Assembly: GCA_013398955.1 (NCBI GenBank)
Contig: VWPU01012691.1
Coordinates: 310,001-374,000 of the forward strand
Length of the DNA stretch: 64,000 nucleotides
Source of the DNA: Callaeas wilsoni
Taxonomy: Eukaryota; Chordata; Aves; Passeriformes; Callaeidae
Direction: 5' to 3'
How positions within the stretch are numbered: the stretch's first letter is position 1; each line of letters opens with the position of its first letter. The notes below the pieces were generated by a model that searched no databases, was not told where the DNA came from, and saw only the letters and a program-made list of their open reading frames with translations. Below are positions 36,273-49,714 of the stretch, piece after piece. A program made the position numbers and the translations under genes.

Positions 36273-38407
36273 TAAATTCCCTAACTCTTCATTGACTAAA
36301 GCTTGTATTGATTTGGGATTCAACGCCAAACTCTGTTTTCAAGATCAGTTTTGTTTAAAATTCACCCACTGACCTTGCTCACCAGGTCAGTGATGGGAAC
36401 ACACTGGTGAGGTTGGCAATGGGTGGAAGAGATGGACTGTTCCCATTTGCATCCCTCGGCATTTCTAGATAAATGGCAAATCACATCCTAAACAGCACTG
36501 CATGGTATGGAACTTGTATGCAAGATGTAAATAGAAATGTAAGCACAAATACAGTATTCAGATAATCATTCTTTGTTTTATATCTTAAGAGCAATGAAAT
36601 ATTTTGTATTTATTTATTCTTATCCTCTGTTATTCAGAAGTGGGCACTGATGAAGTTTCACTCCCCTAAAAATAAATTCTCCACTCTGGACCCTGTAACC
36701 GAATGATGAAAATAGCATAACAGGCTGCTGTTCCTCTCTGGGTGTTGCAACTTCATTAAGTTTGGGATGAAAAGCCCAATTTTTCTTTATCCATATCAGA
36801 GGGACAGAAGGAGGGAACATAAACAAATTATGGTCAGGAAATTTATCAAAAGCACATCACTCCTGAAAATTGTAGTCAAATATACAAAACATTGCTTTTC
36901 AAAATATGTTTCTGCAGTGCTTTGAAGTTATCTTTTGCTACTTAGACAGGATTTTATATCATTAATGATGTATCTTGTTCATACATTACTTTTTATGGCC
37001 TCTGTTCATTCCACATTGATTTTTCCCTGACTTATTAAGGTCTCAGTCTCAGACCTTAGGCACTCTGCAAATGTAAATTGCGGTACAGAAAATAAAAATG
37101 CCAAAATCAGGCTGTGCCTGCCAAGTCATAACTCAATAATATCTACGATCTATGAAAATAAAATCCATAAATACTTCTTAATATCTACATTAGCTTCATA
37201 GAGCATAATCTGTAAATGCTGTAACCACTCCCTGCTCTGATGCATGAAGTTACTTAATCCAGATACTAGAAGTACTTCTTTTTTATGAGCATTAGTATTA
37301 AAGTGCTGATCAAAGTGAATCTTCAAAGCTTCCTCATGTCTAAGTATTTGCAGGATCCTGGGTGATCTGCATATAGTCCTGCCACTGTATTTCAGATTGT
37401 TTGGGTGCTAAACTTCATGTTGAATATATAAACAAGACTGGATGGCAGCAAGTGTGCTGTGCAAACACTGCAGAGTGGAGAAGTTCTTTCTCTCCCTGGC
37501 TGCACAATACCAGGGAAATGCTGGGAAGATCTTCATAAAATCAACAGGAATTATTAGAGGAAGAACTGAAGATGGAAGAACGTAAAAATGTTCTGACTAG
37601 TTTTGATGAAAGGGTGTCTACAAGTTATGAATAAATTGGTCTAGAAAATCACTTTTAAGTCTGTGTCCATTTTCAGCAGGCCCGTAACCAATTTTCATTA
37701 TGGGTTGTACGGCACCCACAGATAAAATTCACACCATGGTGTCTTTCTATCTTACGGATATGCAGGTAAATATATCATTTATCATGTGCTTCTTCCTATT
37801 CATTTGGAAGATGGAGGAATATTTTGCAACACATTCCACTGGGATATATAGAAAACATTGATATCCTGGTAGGCAGGAGCCTCACAGTGGTTTGAGAGTT
37901 TAATTTGCACAGCAAATAAGAAGTATAATGTACATGAATTATAATGCAAAACGACTGCTTAATTCAAGAGACATCCAAGGATTTAGATGGCTGCAGATAT
38001 ATACAATATGTATGAGGAATATAAGTATATCCATATTTTGAGCAGGAGGACCTGACGTCTACAGGGATTTCAGTATTACAAAAAGTAACACTAGGTTTCT
38101 TAGCATCTCCTACAAGTACAAATCCATCTTGTTGCTCAAGACATCATTTCAGTTTACTTTAAAATTCAGGAATTCAATTCGTATAATAAATGGGTACTTT
38201 TGTCCATAGAAAACAAATTCACTGAGTGTTTCCATGGGCAGTAAACAGGAAGAAAACAAAATGAAAAAGCATTGAGTAGCATCTAAGCAAAAGCTGATGA
38301 AAGCAGGACAATCTGTCCTCACATCTTTGTCGGCTCTTCCACCTGGATTCAGCCTAGGAGGCAGCTGGGTGGGCAAGCCCAGGTCAGGACGTGGGTAAGT
38401 AATAGCT
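36273..38407. other. unique DNA, includes an everted nuclear-receptor site pair
   Basis: No gene or transposon was recognised. The ER8-type motif at 36367-36392 is listed separately. Confidence 0.65.
36367..36392. promoter_or_regulatory. everted repeat of AGGTCA half-sites, 8-nt spacer
   Basis: CACTGACCT (36367-36375) and AGGTCAGTG (36384-36392) are exact reverse complements separated by 8 nt. Each arm contains a perfect nuclear-receptor half-site. Everted repeats with spacers of 6-8 are known binding arrangements for RXR heterodimers such as those with RAR, PXR or CAR. It begins about 95 bp beyond the end of a CR1 copy. Function is inferred from the motif only. Confidence 0.45.
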
Positions 38408-38665
38408 TTAAGTGGAAAGATGGTAGATTTTAATGGGATATTCTAAATAAATTCTTCCCTGTGAGGGTGGTGAGGCCCTGGCACAGGTTGCCCAGAGAAG
38501 CTGTGGCTGCCCCTGGATCCCTAGAGGTGTCCAAGGCCAGGCTGAATGGGGCTTGGAGACACCTGGGATAGCGGAAGGTGTCCCTGGCCATGGCAGGGGG
38601 TTGGAGCAGGATGACCATTGAGGTCACTTCCAACCCAAACTGTTCTATGATTCTGTGATTGTATG
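38408..38665 (+). mobile_element. CR1 LINE, 3' part with tail
   Basis: It runs from 'gtggaaagatggtagattttaatggga' (end of ORF2) through 'gtgagggtggtgaggccctggcacaggttgcccagagaagctgtgg' and 'ttggagcaggatgaccattgaggtcacttccaaccc' to the tail 'ctatgattctgtgatt'. The close match to the consensus I remember suggests a comparatively recent copy. Confidence 0.96.
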
Positions 38666-39409
38666 AGATGCTCTCTGCACAGCATCATCCTCTCCCAAAT
38701 TTGACAACAATCTCCATGGAATTGAAGGCTACATGCAATATTACTAACTTCCAGGGGGACAGCTTTGTAGCCATATAAAAGGAAACCCATTTGCAGTGGA
38801 TGAATTTGGGGAACTTCTACACAACTCATATGTCGCTTCCCCCCTTCGCAGTGCTGGGGTGGGGACCTTCTGCTCACTCTTCCCTGAGGAACAGTGCAGC
38901 TGGAAAGGCAGAAATACCAGGATGATTTTCCCTGCAGCTGTAGGTGTGGATGTGTGCTGTGGTTTCTGTTCACACTCTGCTGCAGGCATCGTGCTCTGCT
39001 TTGCACATCAGCAAAGCACCTTTAGACTGACACTAGTGTGGTGAGTCCAGATGATGACACAGCCAACTTCCTTTTCATCTGAGTGTTGATTTCTGAAGTT
39101 CCTTTCGCTGTGGTTCATCTGCTGAAAAAGTTTCCTTCCTGTAAGAGGCAGCAGATTTCTTCATCGCTATTTCTTCCCTAGCTGAGAAAATCAAGCTGCA
39201 GAGTCGTGCTTCCACAGCTCTAGGGTGAAACAACCTTTCGCTGCATGAGGAAGAGGTAAAGGTGCTATTTCTGTCATGGCTGTGTAAGGAGGTGAGACGT
39301 CTGTAAGGGCTGTTTACCTAGAAACACGATTTAAGTGCACATAATGCAACAATTAATGCAAGACAAACAAATCAATTATTCTACTGTTAAAGTGGGAGAC
39401 GGGACAGTT
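38666..39409. other. unique DNA between CR1 copies
   Basis: No gene or transposon was recognised. Short open frames occur on both strands around 38744-39044 but none resembles a family. Confidence 0.6.
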
Positions 39410-39562
39410 CACAGAGTCACAGAATCACAGCACGTTTTTTGTTGAAAGAGACCTTAGACTTTAGCTAGTTCCAACCCTCCTGCCATGGGCAAGGACACCT
39501 TCCACTAGACCAGGTTGCTCCAAGCCCAGTCCAACCTGGCCTTGAACGCTTCCAGTGGAATA
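39410..39562 (-). mobile_element. CR1 LINE, short 3' fragment, reverse orientation
   Basis: The reversed tail 'cacagagtcacagaatcacag' is followed by 'agttccaaccctcctgccatgggcaaggacaccttccactagaccaggttgctccaagcccagtccaacctggccttgaa', the reversed CR1 3' UTR. The remainder is missing. Confidence 0.95.
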
Positions 39563-42500
39563 GCTGGACATTAATCTGTTAAGGACATGCTGCTGGATCT
39601 GAATTTTAAGCCTTTTGTAGTTCCTCAGACAGCAAAATGGAAAATCTGATAAATAACCCACTTCACCTGAAAACTGACATGTTTCACTTGATAATGATCT
39701 AAAATAAAACTTCCATTCAGAAGGACTGAGGCAGGCCTAGGACAGTCTCAAATGTAGACAACTATTAAAATATTAATTATGAGCTTGCTTGTAGTTGATA
39801 TAATTTATCTTTTTTAATTGACAACAAAATAACTGGGAAGTTGAAAATACTCTATACTCAACCATTAAATACTCAGTAACCATTTACAGACAAAAATATG
39901 TCTGTATATATATATAGAGATAAATCTATCTCAGAGCTGCTATTTGTAGGCTTTGACCAATGTTTTTGTGCCAAATTTTGAAACTAAACCCATACCTCAT
40001 AAAGAATTTTTCTTCTCCTTTTAAGCACACATATTAGATTATCTGCTTGTCACTCAGGGCTTTTTGATGGCTGGGAAAGGAATCGTCCCATCTTTGGAGG
40101 ACAAAAGATTACACGGAAATGGTGTGTGTAGATAAATTAATAGAAGCTTTCTGGTACCATGAGGGTCCTGTTGCAGCCAGAGACAGGTTAGAGCAGCTGT
40201 GAAACTGCTCCAAATGACACAAGAGGATGAAGAGACCAAAGGATTTGACACATGAAAAACTATTTTTGTGTCCCTTTCTGAAGTTATGCACTGCTGAAAA
40301 GCAAGCAGACGCTTTGCATCTAATGATCCTTATGGATTTTTAAATAAAAGCTCCTTTGTATGAGCCTGCAACTTAATACATGCCCCTAACCACAGGCAGG
40401 ACCAGGCACTGCATTTAGTTATGATTCTGAAACATCAGCTGTGTGTCGAAATTCCATTTGTTGCTTTAAGTGACCTATGGAAAAATTCCACATGCGGATG
40501 GTAGACTCAGTCCTGCAACAGAAGGACTCAGACATCCTCATCTCATGTTGTGCTTCTTCGCACCAGCCAGGGGTGGGTAAGGTGTGAAAGTAATAATAAC
40601 AAATACTGAAACCACATTTCTTCAATTACTTCATTTTTTCATAGTAGTCTCTTATCTAAATGTGATCTGTTCTCAAATGAATGCAGCTGAAAAGACTTGG
40701 TAAATCAAATTTCAAGTTGATCTGACTGCAAATTTTCAGTTAAAAGCATTCAGATTGGATGATTGGAGCTAACCACTGAGCAAGAATTTGGCTAAAATCT
40801 CAAGGAAAAGTTCTATTTGTTTAGTAATATTTTTAATAAAACCATGCTTTGTCTGAAATATTTCATGGATGCTGAGTCTCTTCAAAAAATCCTGACCAAA
40901 ACACATTATGCTGACAGTGTAACTTACACGCCACAAGACTTTTGGATGTAAGTTATCTATACAGATATCAGCCTTTAGTATTTTCATAATACAACATATG
41001 AAAAATTGGCAAAGTTCTTGGACTTGGAAGAGTCTTTGAACTAGAACTATGGCTCTATCACAGAAAAATTTTGAACAGTGCGAGGTGGTGCAGATTTATG
41101 GCCAGTGTCCTGCCAAGGCCTTTAAAGGTCTCCTACACAGACACGCACACAGGCACACACAGAACTCCTCACAGCTGAGACAGACCCATGGTTCAAATAC
41201 ACCTCTTGCCAAACAGATGAAATCCATGCACTTCAACTATGAATATTTTGCCTGTCAGTTAAACATGTTGCTTAAATCACTTATGCTCTTTGAAACAAGG
41301 TAGGAAGCAAAATCCTTCTTTGTGCTGTGGCTATTCCAAAGGCAAAAACAATTTGTTTTTCAGAAGTATTTTTCAAAACCCCAAGGATAAGTCTTCTCTG
41401 GCAAAGAGTTAGCTGCAGACAAAGAGGGGGTGGACTCCATCAGAGACAGAAAAATTCACACCTACTCTTGAGGTGGAGGAGGATTTCTTAAGTTGGGGCT
41501 CCCAAGAGCCCCCTCTAGCACTCCATCATATGAGCTCTTTGAAGATCTGTGATGGAGAGCTGGAGCCATATTCTTCAAAGGGTAATGACTAGATATTTTG
41601 TTGTTATTAGACAACTTCAGCAAATAAAGAGTAAGCCAGTCAAATATTTTTCCTGTATTTCATTGAAGAGTTAAAACAAGAGGTTCCACTGACTGATGAT
41701 GGGGTTTGTGAGTTTGAAATCCACCACATGAAGAAGAGGAAGTGCTATTATCTCCTGAGGATAAGAGAATCAGTGACCATAACCTTCTGGAAAAAGTTGA
41801 GTGTTCAGTAACAAACCCCATCAAAAAACCCAAACTGTAAGACAGGAAGCCCTCAGCTGTTTTATTTGAATGTGAACATTTATGTATAAAGCTGCCCTTA
41901 TGCTTGATAAAACATCAATCTGTGAGAAGATTTAGTATATTTAAAATGGTAAGGTTACTCGAGAGAGCTGCAAAAGCTGAAGGTGAGCAGAAGTACATCA
42001 GTTGACCAAAACAATGATTGCCACTCTGCATATGCCGTGTCTCATTTATGGCTCCAGATCCTCATGGCTGCACAAAGTTACTGATAATTCACAAAGTGCC
42101 CACACACATTTAGAGCTGGGTGCTGAGCTGTTGTTCTCGAACTGTTTTCTTCAAGCCTGAATGATCAGATCACATCTTTGTCTGAAAAAAACCTCAGAAT
42201 CTAGATCCATTTGCTTTTTTCTTTAGACTGTGGTATTTTTGAAAGGGGGCAAACTGTCTGCTAAAACTCCTGTTGAGTGCATTCAACTTGTTTTACACAG
42301 AACCCATTGACAGGGTTCAGGTGAAAATGTTCATTATCAAGCCAAGGTTTTAATCGGTTGACTCAGGGTGAAAGGCTTTGCTATAGCCAGTGTTAATCTG
42401 TCTCCCATTGCCGTGTTCGGCCTGCTGTACAAACCTGGGATTTTCCAGGAGGATTTTGTGCACCCCAGATGGATTAGAGTGCTTGACACAATGCCTTCAA

Positions 42501-42809
42501 AAAATGACATGCTCTTAAAATAACGTGCTTTCACAGTTTTTTTGATCTTCAAGCTGAAACCAGAAGAAAGGATTTTTCGTTTGCCTTAAACAAGTAATAA
42601 GAGCCAGCACGTGAGATTGCGTGGGAGACTTGCAGAACTCTGGTTAAAGAGAGTCCTGCAAAAAAATGCCCACAAATCCCAAAGCATTGTCAAATGGTAC
42701 AGTATAGGATTCAAAATTAAAAATTGAAGCAATTTGCCCACTGTGATTCCATAAGTTTGCTTTTCTGCATCACTGTAGATTGCTGTCCATTAAACCAACA
42801 TGAGTAAGA
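39563..42809. other. unique DNA, no gene recognised
   Basis: Apart from a (TA)6 run at 39905-39916 next to a small hairpin, nothing stands out. Open frames are below 85 codons and unlike known proteins. Confidence 0.65.
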
Positions 42810-43281
42810 TATGAGAATACTAGAAAGTGTCCAAAGGAAGGCCATGAAGGTGGTGAAGGGCCTTGAGGAGAAGTCATAGGTGAGGGGGCTGAGGCCACTT
42901 GGTGCATTCAGCCTGGAGCAGAGGAAACTGTGGATAGACATCACTGCAGTTACAACTTCCTCGTGAGGGGAAGAGGAGGGGCAGACACTGATCTCTTCTC
43001 TCTGGTGACCAGGGAAAGGACACGAGGGAATGCCCTGAACTTGTGTCAGGGGAGGTTTAGGTTGGATATCAGGAAAAGTTCTTCACTCAGACAGTGGCTG
43101 GGCACTGGAACAGGCTCCCCAGGGAAGTGGTCACAGCACTGAGCCTGACAGAGTTCGAGAAACATTAGAACAACACTCACAGGCACATGGTGTGACTGTT
43201 GGGGCTGTCCTGTGCAGGGCCAGGAGCTGGGCTGATGATCCTTGTCGGTCATTTCTAGCTCAGTTATTCCATGCATCTGTG
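42810..43281 (+). mobile_element. CR1 LINE, 3' part (470 bp)
   Basis: The order is 'ctagaaagtgtccaaaggaaggcc', 'ggtgaagggccttgaggagaag', 'ctcttctctctggtgacc', 'tgtgtcaggggaggtttaggttggatatcagg', 'ggctccccagggaagtggtcacagcac', 'aggcacatggtgtgac' and 'gatgatccttgtcggtcatttctagctcag'. This is the C-terminal end of ORF2 and the 3' UTR of a CR1 subfamily different from the one at 38408. The tail is mutated. Confidence 0.95.
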
Positions 43282-46200
43282 AAATCACAGTGTCAACACT
43301 CTATCACATCCATCATCATATATGATAACAAGTAAGTATTTGCTTTTCTTGTGTATAACTTTGACTCTTCAGATACATCTAGTTAATTAAATCATCAGTT
43401 TTTAAACAGGTAGAAATTTGTATTCTATCACTTTATTAATAAAGAAGTATTAGTTTTATGTTATTGGGAGAATATAAATGCTAACATAAGGAAGACAATG
43501 TGACTTCAACATCTTGTGTGATAGGGTGTGAGAAAAATGCCAAGAGCACTGATGAAAAAGAACAATGCATCCAAAAAGTTACAAGCATTTCAGATGTAAA
43601 CATGCTGCTACTCCTGTAGCACACTGTGCCTCAGGGCAGGACTTAACCCTGCTTATTGGGGACTAATATTTAAAACACACAGGAAAGCAGAGACATAGAA
43701 AGAGTTTTCTCTTTCAAATCAGTCACTTTATTTTTCTTTCCTGAATTAAGTAAACTGAGGGGGAAATGTTCTGCTCTCAAAGGCAACACTTCTATTCAGG
43801 AAAAAGAGATGCTTTACCCAAAGCTGCTTTCATGTGGCAACTAATTTGAGATGAATTTATGAAGGGCAAGGCTGTTCATCCGTCTCCATGCAAGTTAGCA
43901 ACCTGACATATTCAGTGTGAAAATTGCTGGCTGCCTTATCTCCTCTGAGATTTTTGCTTTGTTTTAACTACTATAAAGTAAAAACACTTTTTCTCCCCTA
44001 ATATTAAAATAATGAAAGTCACTTCTTTTCATTGTGGAGAAATGTTTTATTACCTTCATTCTGACAAAAATCTTCTGATAAAATCCTTCTTTTCAGAGAA
44101 ATTGTGAAAAGAAATGTGTGATTTATTCTTGAATTTGTAGATTACTCTTGATAGAAGCAGATATCGCATATATATCAGTTGGCACTCTTTCCTCTAGAGG
44201 GAAAAAAACCCACATTTCTTTAGAAATCTTCTATTTAATGGGGGGGGGAAGTGAGAGGGAAGCAAAAAGACAGAAAAAACAGAAAGACAGTGAATGAAAA
44301 AGGAAAAAAAGAAACTTCAAGGTACAATGATCTCATGTATTTGAAAATTCGGTAGCAAGAATGAAGTTTCAAAAACCACATCTAGAGAAATATTCCTCTC
44401 AGTATGTGTGTTATTAGTCCGTTCAAATGTGATGTGAAAAGATTTGAAAATCTTAGAAGAGAACTTACAATGTTAGTCCAGATGGTGAATGAAGCATAGT
44501 CATGCCTGTTTCACTTAATAACAACCCACTTAGAGTGAAAAATACAGTCACACAGCAAAAGCTTTCATAAATAAGTAAAGAGATTTTCACCTCTAAAGTA
44601 TATTCTGAAATTGATCCTTACAAAATCCCTTGAAGGGAATTTGTGTATAGAAAATGAACAGAGACATTTTTTTGTTGTGACTTTTTTTGTACCTGAGACA
44701 GAGAGAGTGGGACAGTCAGGAGAGGAAAAGGGCTCTTGTCATCCATTCTTGACACTTGACCTGTGGGTAAAAGTGATCTGCTGAAGTCAAGTGTGTTCAC
44801 AACACGGAGATAACATCTCTGTTGACAAGTCTCCTGACTCAGACCTCTTCTTGGGCCACTATGCTGTAATAATCTTTTTCTCTGGCTATTTTCAATGTAT
44901 GGATTCCCTTTCCAAAATTGAAACAAGATGTAACTTCCTGTGTATTATTATTCCTTTTCTTTACATTCTCCAGGAGAGATCTGTGCCTTTTTTAGCTAAT
45001 TGCATTATAGGCTTCAGTGGGTTTTGTAGTGATTTGTAAAGTATTTGTAAAATGTCTTTGCAAAATCTGAGCTGAGATTCCAGTGTGAAGTTTCAGACTA
45101 ATCCTGAAATCACTAACTCTGCTTTAACAGATCAAAATGTAGTCAGTTTTTAAACACTTTGGGGAAAGACCCTATACCAGTACAGATGGCAAAGCATTCA
45201 ACTAGCTCTAGAGTCTATAAAAATAATTCCTTTTTATTACTTAGCTGTTTCAGAAGTAATATGAAAATAGGTCTGTTTCTTGATGATTATATTAAGGATA
45301 ATTGGGAGAAAGTAATAGGGCATCTTCTCATTATTGTCTATGAATTGATGTTCCTCAATTATATCCTTTTTATGTGCATGTCCTGGTTGTTTGTGGGTTT
45401 TTTTGGTTTTGTTTTATTCCAAGGGAGCAATTTTGCCTTCCAAGTGTCTTTTCCAGAGGAAATGAACACATATCGTGCTTTTAGACCAAGTACTGTAGCA
45501 CAATTAATCTCTGCACTGTCCTTTCCTAGCAACCCAAAGTAGGAAATATATGCAGCCAAAGTGTAAAGCTAAACAGCTAGCAGGTTTCTATATTTACAAG
45601 AATCAAAGCAGTTAAATGACTCAGCTGCCTCCTAATGTGGGTTATATTTGAATTTGGGGAGAGTGGGGGGAAGAATGGAACATTATTGCTTTAACAAGGT
45701 TTACTGCTAAACTGAACATATGTTGCTCATAATGTCACTTTCTAAATCAATGAAATTATCATTATAGAACATGTCGACAAATTAGACATGTAAAGTGCAA
45801 GCTGTATGTGGGAGAGATGTAATTTGGCTCTATAAAAAGAAATTAAACAATAAAATATCAATGACAGATGTAGTTAGCTAAAGGTTTTGAGGTTTAAATA
45901 CCAATTTGTGAAAAAAAATTATGCAGACCCAATCAGGGTGTGAGATAAAAATACCAGCCTTCATGCAACAAGATGATTAAGTATTTGGACCAGATGTTCG
46001 GAGACCTTAGATGTGCCCTTTATTTAACTGGCAAGCATACTGGCAAGTCCTTAAATTTGTAAAAATCCAAGTAATGAAGGTTAGCTCAGATGGAAGTAAT
46101 AAAACAATCAAATATCAAGAGTCATTCATGTCTGTGCACAATACATCATGCTACAGTTCTGAACTCCACATTTTAATATACCAGCACACGTTTTAAAGGA

Positions 46201-47810
46201 GTAGGCTTTTTTCCATTTTTTTTTAAAGAAACTTACTGGGGTATTCTTTTCCCATTTACAGTTCTCAAAGCAAATGCAAGAATTGAGTGCATTTGATATG
46301 TTTTAGATCCTTTTCCCACAGGTTTGCAGATTTTATAACTCGAGTCTCAGCTAAAACTCTGTGTCATAATTCCTGGGTTATAGCTTTGTCTCGCAGCTGC
46401 TCTGTGGTTGTGGGCAAGGTGTTTAAGACTAAACAATAAAACGTATGTATGATCAAAGAAGAATGTCTTGCAGTTTAAAAGATGACTTCTGTTTTAGACC
46501 CTTCTAACAACTTTGTGGGGTGATCCATCTCTCTGTGTCTCGTCTCCTCCTATTCATAAGCAGCAGGGTGACATAATCCAATCTTTTAGCTCATTTTCCC
46601 TCTTGGGCAGAGTCTCATTCCCAGCCACATCAGAGCTGCTGTGCACAACTGTGTTGTGGCAGACCAAGGTTGTTATCTGCAATCTCATACCTTGGGGTCC
46701 TGGCCAGGCCAGGCTGAGCCACAAACCCTCCTTTCTACAGAGCCCAGGGCAGCAGCTGTGGGGAGGAGTTTCCATACACATTTAGATCTTGCCAGAGTGT
46801 GAAATGGGGACGTATCTCAAGCTCAGAAGAGCTGGGTGCATGCCTTTCATGCAGCCACTCTGCTTGGACAGTGACTAGCAGAGATGGCCCTGATCTTGTT
46901 TAAGCCTTAAAGACATTGCCGTAATATAATCAACAGCAATTCTGAAGGCATAAATAAAAGATAACATTCATGAGGTTTTCAGAGGGATGACATAGTGTGC
47001 ATAAAACATTTGAATACCACAGACAGAGCAGATGAAAAGGGATTGAGCTCTAAAGAAGAAATCATTCCTTGATGCGCTGATGTAGCTTGGCAGTAGAAGA
47101 TGGGTTTCATCTGATCAGTGTAGGCATCTACAGTGTATAGAAAGCATCTCAGCTGTTCACCCCCACTCTTTGCCACCCTTATAGAATATAAAGACAAATA
47201 TGCTCCTCAGTCACAGTTTAACTCTTCTGAAAACAAGTCTTTAAAATAGATTCACTTTAGCTACAGCCTAAAAATACCTGTTCTTCACCATTAGCTCTGG
47301 AGAGAGTCCATGGCGGTAGCTCAGCTGTGGACATCTGCTAGATAAATATGAAAAGGCAAATGAAATGTGTGCCAACCACAGTGACCATCAATTGGCAGCT
47401 TTTCAGCCTGCCTTGATACTGTAACCCAACACCTTAAGAAACAGTACAGTCAGTTAAAAAGTTAACAAAAATAAATGCATGATGAATACTAACATGAAAA
47501 TTTCCCATTTCTTATGAGAAACTCGATTTTATGTTCCCCACAACTTAGGAAAATGGATCCATCCATATGAGTAGGAGAATATGCTCTTGTGTACTCTGTT
47601 GCTCTTGCATAACGCTCTCTGAAATATGGGTTTCAGCACTTCTGTTACCATGGTGTCACTTGCAAAACACTTGTAGACCTGCAACAGGCATTGGAATTTG
47701 ATGAATTAATATCTACAAAATGCTTTGAGTTTCACTGGGTGAAAGATACTCAGCATTAGTTTCTCGGGCCTTCTCTTATGAGGAGCAGTACCTTCCTGTA
47801 TCAAAAAAAA
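43282..47810. other. unique DNA, no gene recognised
   Basis: No transposon or RNA gene was seen. A nine-G run lies at 44240-44248. The stretch 45720-46190 has the look of a conserved non-coding element and is treated as a finding. A 127-codon frame at 45159-45542 (+) is hydrophobic and T-rich but has no family resemblance. Confidence 0.6.
44240..44248 (+). repeat. G9 run
   Basis: Nine consecutive G residues lie within a purine-rich stretch. Recorded as simple sequence. Confidence 0.85.
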
Positions 47811-48379
47811 GCCTGGCCAGCAGGACCAGGGCAGTGATTGAGTCCCTGCCCTCAGTGTTGAGGAGCCTCAGCTCAATGCTCAGGTTTGGCCCCTCACTAC
47901 AGGACATTGAGGTGCTGGAGAGTGTCCAAGAAGAGCAGCAGAGCTGGGGAAAGGTCTGGAGCACAGGTCTGATGAGGAGCAGCTGAGGGAGCTGAGGGGG
48001 CTCAGCCTGGAGAAAAGGAGGCTCAGGGGTGACCTTATTGCCCTCCAGAAATCCCTGAATGGAGAGTGCAGCCAGGTAGGGACCAAGATCTGCCCTCAAG
48101 TAGCACGCTATTGTACGAGGAGAAATGGCCTCAAGCTGTACAGGGGAGGCTTAAATTGAATATTAGGACAAATTTCTTCACCACAAGGTTTGCCAAGCCC
48201 CGGCACAGGCTGCTCAGTGAAGTGGTGGATTCGCCATCCCTGAAGACCTTTATAAAATGTATAGGTGTGGCACTTGGCCATGGTTTGGTGGTGGACTTGG
48301 CAGAGCAACATCAAATGCTGTGCTTGGTGGTCTTAGAGGTCTTTTCTAACCTTAACAATCCAAAGATTCCATAATTCCA
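47811..48379 (+). mobile_element. CR1 LINE, 3' part (570 bp)
   Basis: The element begins abruptly at 'gcctggccagcagg' after an A run and carries, in order, 'ccctgccctcagtgttgaggagcctcagctcaa', 'gaggtgctggagagtgtccaagaagagcagcag', 'ctgagggagctgagggggctcagcctggagaaaaggaggctcagggg', 'caaatttcttcaccacaagg' and 'cttagaggtcttttctaaccttaacaatccaaagattcc'. This covers the C-terminal ORF2 and the 3' UTR. It has several frame breaks. Confidence 0.95.
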
Positions 48380-49714
48380 AAGAAATTCCAAAGATGAGTA
48401 AACCTATGTGAAAATCATTGTTTGCCCGGAGGCAGAAAAACCAGTGTTAAAAAAATATTTAAGTTCATTTTCATCCTTATTTTCCCCCCATTGCCCTTTA
48501 AACGGCAGATCTCAGCCTTATTCAAACGACAACCCTCCACATACCGACTACTCTAAGTGTAAACACTTACTCACCAAGCAGGAAACAGCTTTGAGTATTC
48601 AGAAACATTTAAACAATGAAATACCTTCTTTTAAGTGATTGCCTGAACATAGAAGAGAGATGGGACTTGTAGGAAGAAATAATGTCTTTTCTGAAACAAA
48701 CTAATAGAAGTGAAAAGAAACAGACAAGCTTGAAGGGGCTTTTGTTCTGGAAAGATTGTTTTTTTCCAACACTATCAGTTATTCTAATAAAAGATATTAC
48801 CTCTCCCTATAAACCTTACCTCTCACCTCTTAATGTTACTTACACTGATACTTCTTTTTATTTCTGTTTCTAAAGGTATATGGATTTAGAAAGTGTCCGT
48901 ATCCATCTTCTGCAGTTTCCAAGTGCTTAAAACACTCTGCCTGCAGAATTTATACTGTATATGGAGTGCTGTCTAAGAGCTGCACTTACATAACAGCACT
49001 TGACTGAATGTCTTGTTTTCCTCATGCAAGTCCAACAGGCTGGAAATCAGGACTACTGAGAAACACCTACTCTCTGAAAATCATTAGCCTTTTTTTCCCC
49101 TCCCTAATTAATTTTTTTAGCCACTAGAGAGTCACAGTAGAGGTGACAAGTTTTCTGAATCTGAATCACAGTCTGATTTAACCTGGGCTTGCCTAGGGGT
49201 CCTAATGTCCCCTGCTCACTTCTAGCTGGGCTATTTGTGATTTTGACATAATTTCATGCCCAGGATCATGCTGGAGTTCTATGTAATTGCTCTTGCTCTT
49301 CTCTGGACATAATTAGAAGGATGTTCGGTCTTTCTCTAAGATGTCTCAAAAGAAGGAAAGCTTTGGGTATTCACCTTGAACTTTCCAATTGTTCCATTTA
49401 TCTGCACAAGCAGAAAATTATCTACAGGTCTTTCGATAACGGCAAAATTACCTTGTTTACTGAACTGCTCAAAAATAGCATCCCTCCTGTGTTACCCACC
49501 TTAGACTACTTTTTGTACCTGCTAGTTGAGGTTGGTTCTGCTGTGCCCTTTCTGAAACTGTCAGTGTACTGCTTTTACCAAACGGAGACAGAAAACTTCT
49601 GCAAGGGCCGTGACTCCCATTCTGACAGCTCTCCTACAGGAAGATGCTGCCAAGCAGGGAAATACCCTCAAAATTGACAGAATCTTATAGTCCTAATTTA
49701 GGGAAAATATAAAT
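48380..49714. other. unique DNA, no gene recognised
   Basis: A 118-codon open frame at 49321-49677 (+) lies just ahead of the next CR1 copy, but neither composition nor sequence suggests a real protein. Nothing else was recognised. Confidence 0.6.

Noticed and set aside
45159..45542. 127-codon hydrophobic plus-strand frame
   Set aside because: The hydrophobic core comes from T/G-rich simple sequence near 45384-45420. No conserved motif is visible.
47305..47345. tRNA-like 'ggtagctcagctgtgg'
   Set aside because: The A-box resemblance needs an extra base, and there is no B box or cloverleaf pairing.
49321..49677. 118-codon plus-strand frame beside a CR1 copy
   Set aside because: It was examined as a possible 5' continuation of the CR1 element, but no CR1 ORF block can be read in any frame, and no other family fits.
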